Assembly: GCF_902635505.1 (NCBI RefSeq)
Contig: NC_045430.1
Coordinates: forward strand, 28,043,564-28,107,563
DNA: 64,000 nucleotides
Direction of reading: 5' to 3'
Origin: Sarcophilus harrisii
Taxonomy: Eukaryota > Chordata > Mammalia > Dasyuromorphia > Dasyuridae
Shown here: positions 55,641 to 64,000 of the stretch, in pieces
Position numbering within the stretch: the first letter of the stretch is position 1
How the letters are laid out: each line of letters begins with the position of its first letter
Position numbers and translations under genes: made by a program
The notes under the pieces: generated by a model
The model's input: the letters and a program-made list of their open reading frames with translations, nothing else
Database searches by the model: none
What the model was told of the DNA's origin: nothing

Positions 55641-56060
55641 ACTCCCTCTTCTCCCCTTCTCCCAGAGTGAAAGTCGTTGCTGCCTAGCTTGTGATCTCTG
55701 GGACAATGCCATCATACTGCCGGCAAATTTTTCGATTAAACTTCTCCGATGTGGTTGCAACTTTGTTAATTACGATATTAGCCAGCTGGCAGGATGCGAT
55801 CCGTCACCCACTGTAAGACAGCCAGACAACGCGACATCTAATCATTGCAACCAGAGCAGATAAATTTTGTTCCTTTCTCATACGTGTCACAGAGTCTATC
55901 CCTTCTGACCCTCTACACAGCCATCGACTGTCAAATTTAGATTCAGCGAGCTCCCGAGCTTTTCTTTATCCCTGCCTTAGATCTGAAACTCCTGGTTATC
56001 AGGAAGACAAGCGTCACCAGCTGTCTCAGCGCAGGAAGGCAATCCGGTGAATGGTACTTA
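55640..56060. promoter_or_regulatory. Candidate conserved non-coding element (CpG-bearing)
   Basis: This repeat-free patch is richer in CpG than its surroundings and holds clear site-like words: TTTTTCGATTAAAC, TTGTTAATTACGATATTAGC, CCAGCTGG (E-box) and CGACATCTAATCATTGC. It looks like a deeply conserved regulatory element rather than decaying spacer. The 87-codon plus frame across it shows no protein motif. Confidence 0.4.
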
Positions 56061-57355
56061 TTATCTTCCATTGCTTTTTGAGGAGTGACAAGATTAATTT
56101 GGGACCAAGAACACATCCATATATCTCAGCCATAGTTCTTGGGGTTCTAGTTATGACCCCTCGCATATGTAAAGTTGCAGTGGAGGCTCTTGCTTCCACC
56201 AAATGTTAAAGCATAGGAGATATGTCAAGACAGAGTATCATTTTAAAGATTTTGCTTTTAAAGATGGGCTGGTCATTTAAATTTCCTCCTCCTCTTCTTG
56301 GTATACACACACGTACACACGCACAAATATGTGGAGAAGTTGGTACCCAAGAGACTCACTTCACAGTTGGGTAGGCTTAATTCAGCTCATAGAAGCTGTT
56401 ATCAGACATTATAGGATTGTCTCTACCCCTCCTTTTTCATCTAGATAGATAGTCTATAAATTCCAATTCTTGGAACTCACCCTTGCGTGAAAGCCCAAAT
56501 CGTATAAATAAGCAATACAATATGAAACAAATTTGCCCATCCCAGCTAAATTTGCAAAGTTAATCAACAGACTGTCTCTAATATTATTATTTTATTTCGA
56601 TCTTTTTTTGTTTATTATTGCGCATGATAGAGTTCTAGGTCTAGGTTGCTGTCCTTCCCCCTCCCCAAACAAAACAATAAAGTATGTAAGAAAACATTTT
56701 TGGCCAATATGGCACTTTCTTCTCTACACAGTTTAAACAATGTTATAGGAAAAAAAATCAGACTACTAAAGAGTTACTTTGTCTCTAGAATACCATCCAC
56801 AAGTAGTTTGGCTGATTTCAAAAAATAATAATTGACTTTATTTATTTGTCTCTGTAGAAGAGACCAGTTATTTGAACACTGCATAGATGAAGGCTCAAAT
56901 GACAAGGGAATAAAAAGAATTAAAATGTAGAGCTCTAAGTATAGGGAAAGGATGTAAAATGTGACAGGGAGAATTTTATTCATTAGCAAATTAATTGGTA
57001 GCACTTTCTGAGACTGCCTAATAGTAATCAGTTAAAAACTAAATCATGCCTTATGGTTTCCTTTGAAAGACCCATTTTGTGAAATTATATAAGCATTAAA
57101 TCCATTTTGGACCCCAAAGGAGTAAAAATGATCATCTATAGCTATGAAAATGACAATGATCCACCTTAATAAAAGTAAATGATGACATATAATATATGCA
57201 TATAATCTAGATTTATAATTTATTTTCACCTTGGGAAGTCAGTCATCAGCTATTAGTTTAACACAGTATCCTAAAGTCTGTGTAATAAAATTCTACTCTC
57301 ATCCTTTTTAAAAGTATTAGGTGTTAAATGGACAAATACCTATGTGAACTAGTTA
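56060..57355. other. AT-rich DNA, no feature recognised
   Basis: Short CA patch at 56306-56328. No repeat family or gene is recognised. Confidence 0.5.
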
Positions 57356-57359
57356 GAAA

Positions 57360-57482
57360 TGGAGAGACAGTATGGTATAGTGGACTGAAGATTGACCTTA
57401 AAGTTTAGAAGATGTGTTCAAATTCTGCCTCTAACTGTATTATCTTGGGCAAGCTGTAAGCTTTTTGGACTCCTAAAACATG
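57360..57482 (+). repeat. MIR-related SINE head
   Basis: AGAGACAGTATGGTATAGTG, GTGTTCAAATTCTGCCTCTA and TATCTTGGGCAAGC. Confidence 0.65.
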
Positions 57483-57484
57483 GA

Positions 57485-59295
57485 TTTAGATTGTGAGTTA
57501 GGGATATTCTTCCCTGACCCCCTGAAAGAAGTACAGGTATACTTGGGTGTGCACAGTCAGAGAATCTTGGAAACTCCACCTTTCTCACAGGATAGATCAA
57601 TTTCTTTCTACTAATAGTTTCTCTGCAAGGGAAAAAAAATAACTGTTTACGTCAGAATTTATCCAGAATTCTGATGACTCCAAGTTGGTGAGGCAGGAGC
57701 CATGTTCAGGACTGATTTTCTCCCAAACAATACCCAGTGAGAACTTATGGATCAAATAAACAGCTTATCTCCATTTCTTGTGAACATCAACAAAGGGATT
57801 TAATTTTCACTTAAGGGGTAAAAAAAGGCAAGAATCAAGAGACTATTGGGAGAAGCGAGTTGGAAAATATTGCTCCAGACCAAGAATAGTGTAGATGGCT
57901 TTATTTACATGATTTATATAAGAATCATCTATAAAGTCAGTTATAATACCAGACCTGATTTCCACATGTAGGGCATTCCTATCCAAGCTCATTGGATTAC
58001 ACATTAAAATGAAATTAAATCTAAATAAACTCCTTTTGGAATCAGAAAGCTTGACACAATTACTCTGGTTATAGGGTGTCATTCAGTATTTCTATGAAGA
58101 AAATTCCTCAAACTGAGAAGGCATTGATTAAGAGCCCCAAAGTATTCTAAATGAAAAATTCTCTTAATATTTCAAATTCTCTGTTTGAACAGCATTCATT
58201 TCTTGGCTATTCATAAATCAATCCAAACTCAAAAAACCATGTCAACTGAAAAATGAAGCCTCTGACATTCTTACCACTAGCTATTTAGGATAAGCCATAT
58301 TCCTGGTGTGTATCTTATGTCTTTCATATCAATAACAGAGCTCACAAATTCATTACATTAAATTTAGCAATGGGAGGTAAAGCCCAAGTGAACGTTTTGA
58401 TATAGGAGATGAAAGTCATTCCCCAAACCTGGAGTAAATGGATTTTTTGTTCTTCAATAGACAAGAATGGGAATGTGACCTCAAATACAAATGACCATTT
58501 TCTTACTGAAGGACAGTTTTGATTTCTATGGAACTGTTTATAGCACTATAGAGAAACGAGTTGAATCTGTCAAGAAATCCCAGGTGCAAGCAGGTAGTTG
58601 TGTGCCCTATAATCCCATCCATGTGCCAGGCACAAGTGCAAAGTGAGTCTTTTCTTTAACATCTGTGTCTCCGTAGTTCTTTTCCTCCAAACTGGATTAA
58701 ATACTAATACTCAGCTAATACCAACTGGCAAAGAAAGCTGGATATCTTATTGTTGTTGCCTAAAACCATGCCCATTCCACACAGCAACCACAAAACGGAT
58801 CACTACAATAACTTAAATCTGTATAGAAAATCATGGTTCACAAAGGGTGAAAGCAAGCTACATCACAAAAAAAAAAAAAAAAAAAAAAAAGGAATTACTG
58901 GTACAAAATGGAGTGGAGATTTTCAAATAAATGAGCAACTGGTGAGAAAAACAGATATGCTTGTCAAGTGGCATAGGTGTGGTATAATCTTCAGACAGTT
59001 TAGGTATTTCTTTGATTTTCCTTACAGTTTTAGTACACAAGGAGGATATTGGATAGATCCCGTAAGGTAAATTTAAGGGAAATGCCCACAGAATAGGCAA
59101 TAATGGAAGGGTTGAGATCTGTATCATTGGAGAGCATATCCACCTTGGTGAGATTGTAGATCCCTTGAAGCACTTGAATTTTTCAGATGTTTCTCATGCC
59201 TTGGCTACACAAACTTGGTTATGCAAGCACTAAAAATGATGTTTGAAAATTTAGGATGTAGACGAGTGTGAGGGATATTTTGCTGATGAAAATAT
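57485..59295. other. 1.8 kb AT-rich DNA, no gene recognised
   Basis: Contains a 24-bp A run at 58867-58890, which might be the tail of an old retroposon whose body I cannot identify. The 106-codon plus frame at 58750-59070 spans the A run and has no known motif. Confidence 0.5.
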
Positions 59296-59299
59296 ACCA

Positions 59300-59440
59300 C
59301 TAGGGAAGGAGTTCTTAAAATGTGGCCTGTGAATTGTTTAAAATGTCTTTTGTAACTGCTTTTCAGTATAATTGTCTTCCTTTTTTAATACTATCAATTT
59401 TACTTTATGTATCATCCTGTACTTTAGCATATTACCAAAG
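59300..59440 (-). mobile_element. hAT-Charlie-like non-autonomous DNA transposon fragment
   Basis: GAGTTCTTAAAATGTGGCCT, GTGAATTGTTTAAAATGTCT and TTTTCAGTATAATTGTCTTC are the reverse of the element seen at 350-1087, with its CAGAGGTTCTTAACC-like terminus. Confidence 0.5.
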
Positions 59441-59674
59441 GGATCCAAGACAGATACAAATAATAACTAGCTAACAAGTATTTATATAATGTTTGCAAAG
59501 TAAGCAAGCATCTCATTTGAAAAATAAAGTTGTGGACCCCTTGTATCCTTAGGTATAATGGTTTTGGGTCTGTAAATGTGCCAAACTGTTGCTTTAGGAC
59601 ATGTATTATTGGAAGTGTTTGTTTCCTTGATCTGTTTAGACATCCATGTTTGATCCCATCAGTCCCCAGAATGG

Positions 59675-59818
59675 CTTCTGAAGTCACAAGACCTAAATTA
59701 AAATCTCTGCTTTGTAAAAAGCTAATTGTGTGACTCTTAGGCATGCTACTTTGCATCTCTGGGAATTAGACAAAAGAACTTTAAGGTCCCTACTATCTCT
59801 GAAGGCAAGATATTCTAA
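59675..59818 (+). repeat. MIR-related SINE with L3-type tail
   Basis: AATTGTGTGACTCTTAGGCA, TACTTTGCATCTCTGGGAAT and AAGGTCCCTACTATCTCTGA. Confidence 0.65.
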
Positions 59819-60064
59819 CACTTTCACCAAGTCTTCGGTCTTCTTAGTCTTCTACTTGTCTCTGAGTCTGTTTCCAAAAAAGTATCTGAATTATCTTTTC
59901 TCTCTGCTTCTCCATTCAGACAAGCTCTTATTTCTTCATAATTTAATTTATTCCTAATATATCATCTCCTTTATAAAGCCTTCTTAAATGGATGTGAGGT
60001 AACTGGTTCCTTACAAAACTTACTCCCATCAATCTACACCTCAATTTTATATCTCCAAGTGCAC

Positions 60065-60525
60065 CTACCATTCAATTCAATAAACTTTTTTATATGCCCT
60101 TTATGTGCCAGACACAAGATAATCCCTGCCCTCAAGGAGTTTACAATCTAATGGGGGAGAGTGGGTTGGAACAAAATGCAAACAAATATGTATAAAGCTA
60201 TGTGTTGGATAGATAGGAAGTAATTAACAGAATACAGGCACTGGAATTAAGAGAGGTTGAAGAAGGCTTCTAGTAGAATAAAGGATTTTGGTGGGGATTT
60301 AAAGGAATCCAGAGAAACAAACCAGAAAGGAGGAGGGAGGGATTACAGACATTGGGGGGATAACCAGAAAAAAATGCAGGAAACTGAAAAATGAAATGTC
60401 TTATGTGTGAAACAGCCAGGAGGCTGGTGTTTCTGAATCAAAGAGCACATGTTGGAGAGTAAAGTATAAGACTAGAAAAAGGACTGGGAGGAGACAGGGA
60501 TAGGAGTCTCTGACATATTTAGGAA
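60065..60525 (-). mobile_element. L2 LINE 3' region, about 0.46 kb
   Basis: ATTCAATAAACTTTTTTATA, TGCCCTCAAGGAGTTTACAA, TCTAATGGGGGAGAGTGGGT, GGAATTAAGAGAGGTTGAAG and GAAACAGCCAGGAGGCTGGT. This is the reverse of the L2 stretch found at 5930-7057. Confidence 0.85.
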
Positions 60526-60689
60526 GGGGATACTTCATTGGCTATTCCTATATTGGATTTGCTTTTCTATTTGCTTTCTTTAGGTCTTATTCATGCCTGA
60601 CTAATCATTGGGTTTGACTTTAAGCTTGTGTTCCCATATGATAGTGACTAAGTATCTAAGTAGTATAGTCAGGACATCATTTATTTAGA

Positions 60690-60850
60690 AGGAGCCATGG
60701 CCAGCTGGGGTTTAAATTGGGTTCTGCTCCTAATTAGGTTTATAATCTTGGCTAAATCATCTTGATTCTCTGCCTGTCTTTTCATAAAATGGAGGACAGA
60801 CTGTTTGATCTCTAAGATTCCCTTCTAGTTCTAGAAGTCTTTGACTCTAG
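60690..60850 (+). repeat. MIR-related SINE with L3-type tail
   Basis: CTTGGCTAAATCATCTTGAT, TGATCTCTAAGATTCCCTTC and TAGTTCTAGAAGTCTTTGAC. Confidence 0.65.
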
Positions 60851-60919
60851 AAAAGAGTAGTATCTAGCTGAGGAACTCATCCAATTAATTAGCTAAGGCT
60901 AATTTTATTAGAAGTTTCA

Positions 60920-61146
60920 GGATTCAGTGGAAAGAATAGAGGATTTGGAGAAGAAAGCACTAAGTTAAAATTCCAGTCCTGATGCTTTTTACCTGTGTGA
61001 CCTCACTTCACTTTGCTTGCCTCACTTTGCTCATCTGTAAAATGAACAGGAGAAAGAAATGGTAAACTAGTCTAGTATTTTTGCCAAACAGAGTCACAAA
61101 GAGTTGAATGTGACTGGAATGCCTGAACAACAATAACAACAAAAAC
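60920..61146 (+). repeat. MAR1/WALLSI-type CORE-SINE
   Basis: TTTGCTCATCTGTAAAATGA, AGAAAGAAATGGTAAACTAG, AGAGTCACAAAGAGTTGAAT and the ACAACAATAACAACAAAAAC tail. Confidence 0.87.
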
Positions 61147-61304
61147 TATGGCTGCTGGATTTTTGTGGCTTCTAAAGACTTTTCCAGATCCAAATCTATG
61201 AAACTATTAAAATCTATTAAACTAATAAAATGCTTTTCTTTTTTAGACTTGCAATTTCATCAGAATAAGCGAGGAACCAATATAGGTGTGTATCCGTTCT
61301 GCAT

Positions 61305-61438
61305 TTTACCATCTTAGAGAGTTGCCTGGGGCAATAAGAGATTGCATGATTTGCACATGGCAGCACAACCAGTAAATGTCAGAGGTGGAATATGAACTCA
61401 GCTCTTCCTGTCACCAAGGCTGGCTCCCTGCCATGAAA
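61305..61438 (-). repeat. Marsupial SINE of the THER group, reversed
   Basis: CTTAGAGAGTTGCCTGGGGC, GCAGCACAACCAGTAAATGT and GAACTCAGCTCTTCCTGTCA. Confidence 0.65.
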
Positions 61439-61449
61439 CCCTGCTTTTT

Positions 61450-62100
61450 CATAAGATACTTAGCATTAAAAATATTTTTAAAAAGATTATTTCTTGAATG
61501 AACATTCAGGTCTAATTTCTTCCTGAAAATATATAGTCTGGGAACCTTATTTTCCCTCTATTTACATAACAAATTTTGATTCAATTGTTCACAAAAATAG
61601 ATTTTTTTAAGTTCCACTTTAGGAAATACTTTCCTCTTCCATTCTAAGCAAACATCATCGAGAAATTGTAAAGAAGGGAAAAAGGCAGCATACCAGCCAT
61701 CCTCACTCATTTTAAATAGCATCTATGTTTTCAGGAGGAGATAACAACTAGTTCTTTCCATATGCTAAATGTTCTACTTTTCCAGAGCAAAGATCGTAAA
61801 GAAATGAATGACTGTAATGAACAGTAAGCGGTGACGGTAGAGAGAAGATGGGGTTGTGCTACAGCGAAATTTACAGAAGGCAAAAATAAACCACTGCAGA
61901 GGTAAACCAGGACAGAGTACAATAAATAACAAGCCTTATATTGGATTTCTCAAGAAAGATTTCCATTTTCTTTTTCCTTCTCTCTTATGCTGCTCTCTCT
62001 GTGCAATGACCACATTTGACAATTTTGAAGTTAATGACTCTATCAAAAATGTGAGCTCAGTTTAAAGGAACTGTTTCTTCTCTAGAAAACCAGTGTACAG
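61450..62100. other. AT-rich DNA, no feature recognised
   Basis: No recognised repeat or gene; two 60-70 codon frames here have no known similarity. Confidence 0.5.
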
Positions 62101-62104
62101 AGAA

Positions 62105-62285
62105 TATGAAAATTGAAGCCAAAGACACCAGGTTCAAATCTTAGCTCTATCTGCCACTTTTAGTCTATGAGATCTTGGGCAATGAAATCATTTCTTTCTG
62201 AGTTTTTGGTTTCACATCCCTAAACTGAAGAGGCTGAGCTTGGAGGTCTCTTTCAAACTCAAGTCTCATTGTCAAATTAACTGTA
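62105..62285 (+). repeat. MIR-related SINE with L3-type tail
   Basis: CACCAGGTTCAAATCTTAGC, GAGATCTTGGGCAATGAAAT and GAGGTCTCTTTCAAACTCAA. Confidence 0.65.
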
Positions 62286-62389
62286 TAGAAAGGTAAAAGA
62301 ACCTATGACTTTGTCTCCTTAATGAGAAAAGTCTATGATAGGCTTAGATGAAAAATGGCAAAAAATCCATAACCTTTGTTGTTGTAGGG

Positions 62390-62690
62390 GCTCATAGATC
62401 TAGGGTGCTAGTGATCTCAGAAACCACCTCCTTCATTTTACAGATGAGAAGAGTGAGCCTCAGAAAGTGACTTATCCAAAGACAATCTCTTGAGTGTCAT
62501 AGATCACAGATCTCAAACTGAAAGAGAACTCTGAGTATATCAAGTCCAACTTCCTTATTTTTACAAGTAGGGAAACTGAGGCTGAGGACAATTAAATGAT
62601 CTCATCAAGGTGGGAGAATCTAGGGCAGCAGTAATGAACTGAGGTCTTCTGAATCCAGAGACAGAACAAAGTTCCTTCCCCCTCTAAATG
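62390..62690 (-). repeat. Two THER2/MIR3-type SINEs in a row
   Basis: Copy 1 (62390-62500): CCTTCATTTTACAGATGAGA, AAAGTGACTTATCCAAAGAC. Copy 2 (62505-62690): CAAGTAGGGAAACTGAGGCT, AACTGAGGTCTTCTGAATCC. Confidence 0.72.
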
Positions 62691-62711
62691 TATGATAATT
62701 TGGCCTCTATA

Positions 62712-62957
62712 TGAGGAAGTCAGATAGCACAGAACATGGAGTGCTGGACCTGGAGTCAGGCTTCCTGAGTTCAAATCCAGATATTTATTAGCTGTGTGAT
62801 TCTAGGCCAGTCACTTAATCTTGTTTGTCTCAGTTTCCTCATATATAAAATAAGCTGGAGAAGAAAATGGCAAACTATCCCAGTATTTCTGCCAAGAAAA
62901 CCCCAAACAGAGCCAAGAAGAGTTGGACTGAAACTTGCTCAACTGAAAACAACTCAT
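62712..62957 (+). repeat. MAR1/WALLSI-type CORE-SINE, full length
   Basis: CACAGAACATGGAGTGCTGG, CTGGAGTCAGGCTTCCTGAG, AAGAAAATGGCAAACTATCC and CTGCCAAGAAAACCCCAAAC to AACTGAAAACAACTC. Confidence 0.9.
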
Positions 62958-63228
62958 TGACAATAGGGTTCCTGTAAAAGAAAGACTAATGTGGTCTACT
63001 AGAAAGAGAACTGAATTTGGAGTCAAGGAAATTGAGTTTGAATACCAAACCCAAAGAACAACTCATGTTCTTTTGTTTTTTAATCACAACATAAAGGCAT
63101 CTATGATTCATAGTCATTCAGTTTACCTCAAAGTGAAACAAGGCATAACCAAAATCCCTTTCACTGCCCTTTGACAAATGTGTGGCTCAAGTAAGTGACT
63201 ATTTCTAATTACTTTCAACACCACCAGT

Positions 63229-63254
63229 CAAATGAATGAATGAATGAATGAATA
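63229..63254 (+). repeat. (AATG)n tetranucleotide repeat
   Basis: Six units of AATG. Confidence 0.93.
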
Positions 63255-63714
63255 TGTTCTTTGAGAGGCATAACCAGCTAGAGGAAATGTTCTATCTTTG
63301 ATAACAGTTGACACCTCCACTCTTTTCAATTTTGGAAACATTTGTTAAGTTCATTTTCACACAATCATTAGAATTAAAAAGGATTGGATTGGAAGGAATT
63401 GTGAATGATGACACTTTAAAAAAAAAAGTTAATCAATCATTTGATTGTCTTGAGAATAATTTAATGAAAAACAAAATGCATTTCAAACATGAAAGAAGTA
63501 ATTAAGCAATAAGTCTCTCTGTGACCCTGGACAGCTCACGTAACCTTTCATCATCCTGACTAACTCTATATGAATTTATATTGCACAATCAGTGCTAACT
63601 GGCCTGAGCAGAGGAAATTTGCTCACTGGAAGAATCCCATAATATCCATGAAATCACATGTCCATTCCAAACAAAGATAATTCTAAATGGCATTTGTAAT
63701 CTGTTTTTCATATA

Positions 63715-63860
63715 AAAACGAAATATATATTTCTATATATTATGTATACATATATACATACATATATACTCATATATACACCTATAATACATATACACAT
63801 ACATATATGCACATATACACATACACACTCTCTCTCTTATACACACACACAAATACACAT
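63715..63860. repeat. TA/CA low-complexity tract
   Basis: Imperfect TATA, CATA and CACA units. The two overlapping frames here (63687 and 63782) are artefacts. Confidence 0.9.
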
Positions 63861-63899
63861 CCACCTGTATGAAGCAAAGAAGCTGGATCATAGCAAGCT

Positions 63900-64000
63900 A
63901 GAAGAAACTTGAGACCATCTAATTTAGCCTTCTTATATAACAGAAGGGGAAATTGAAGCTCAAGGTCAGGGAGCCCTGGGTTCAAATATCATCTCTGACA
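63900..64000 (-). repeat. THER2/MIR3-type SINE tail, then start of another SINE
   Basis: GAAACTTGAGACCATCTAAT and CAGAAGGGGAAATTGAAGCT are the reversed tail. CCCTGGGTTCAAATATCATC near the end starts a plus-strand SINE cut by the window edge. Confidence 0.6.

Noticed and set aside
58867-58890. A24 tract as the tail of a processed pseudogene
   Set aside because: The upstream 200 bp matches no gene or SINE I know; it could be a simple A run.
1-64000. Endogenous retrovirus or LTR copies
   Set aside because: I looked for paired LTRs, primer-binding sites and gag/pol motifs and saw none; all clear retroelements here are LINEs and SINEs.
1-64000. CRISPR arrays, bacterial operons, tRNA or rRNA genes
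   Set aside because: The sequence is a mammalian nuclear type; tRNA-like segments are SINE heads, and no evenly spaced repeats occur.

Overview
The window reads as AT-rich nuclear DNA from a marsupial mammal. The evidence is the repeat content. There are about ten copies of the marsupial tRNA-derived CORE-SINE (MAR1/WALLSI type), whose tail reads GAAATGGCAAACCACTCC then CTTTGCCAAGAAAACCCC. There are also marsupial L1 3' ends, L2 3' ends, and many older MIR/THER copies. I saw no intact protein-coding gene, rRNA, tRNA gene or CRISPR array. Most open frames of 60-135 codons lie in repeats, microsatellites or AT-rich spacer.

The main exception is on the minus strand at about 13985-16130. There I read the remains of an axonemal dynein heavy chain gene of the single-headed inner-arm class (DNAH3/7/12-like). 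Two adjacent exons are recognised with good confidence: one encodes DKLEEAESLLDDIQKGLNAY and the next HLKKCFEGLAKLTF, in the right order and joined at plausible splice sites. Three weaker candidate exons follow in the expected order, toward the first AAA module. Frame breaks and stops mark the locus as a dead host gene (a unitary pseudogene, or a decayed duplicate).

Layout: 1-5200 is dense L1, microsatellite and MIR, with two L1 tails facing each other. 5900-7500 is a long L2 split by a clean 60-bp mariner MITE. 7500-13500 is mixed SINE/L2 and single-copy DNA. 13500-18000 holds the dynein relic and mostly repeat-free sequence. 18000-29800 is MIR/L2/MAR1 with simple repeats and a second mariner-like MITE. 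29800-34000 is sparse. 34000-37500 has a long homopurine tract and several local duplications. 37500-44700 is nested L2/SINE. 44700-46780, 53380-53740 and 55640-56060 are repeat-free, homeodomain-site-rich stretches that may be regulatory. 46780-51250 and 59300-64000 return to repeats.

Nothing here forms an operon or pathway. Apart from the dead dynein gene, the window looks like intergenic or intronic DNA shaped by old retroposons, a few DNA transposons and small local duplications. All repeat names come from recognising consensus motifs by eye; boundaries are generally good to about 10-30 bp.
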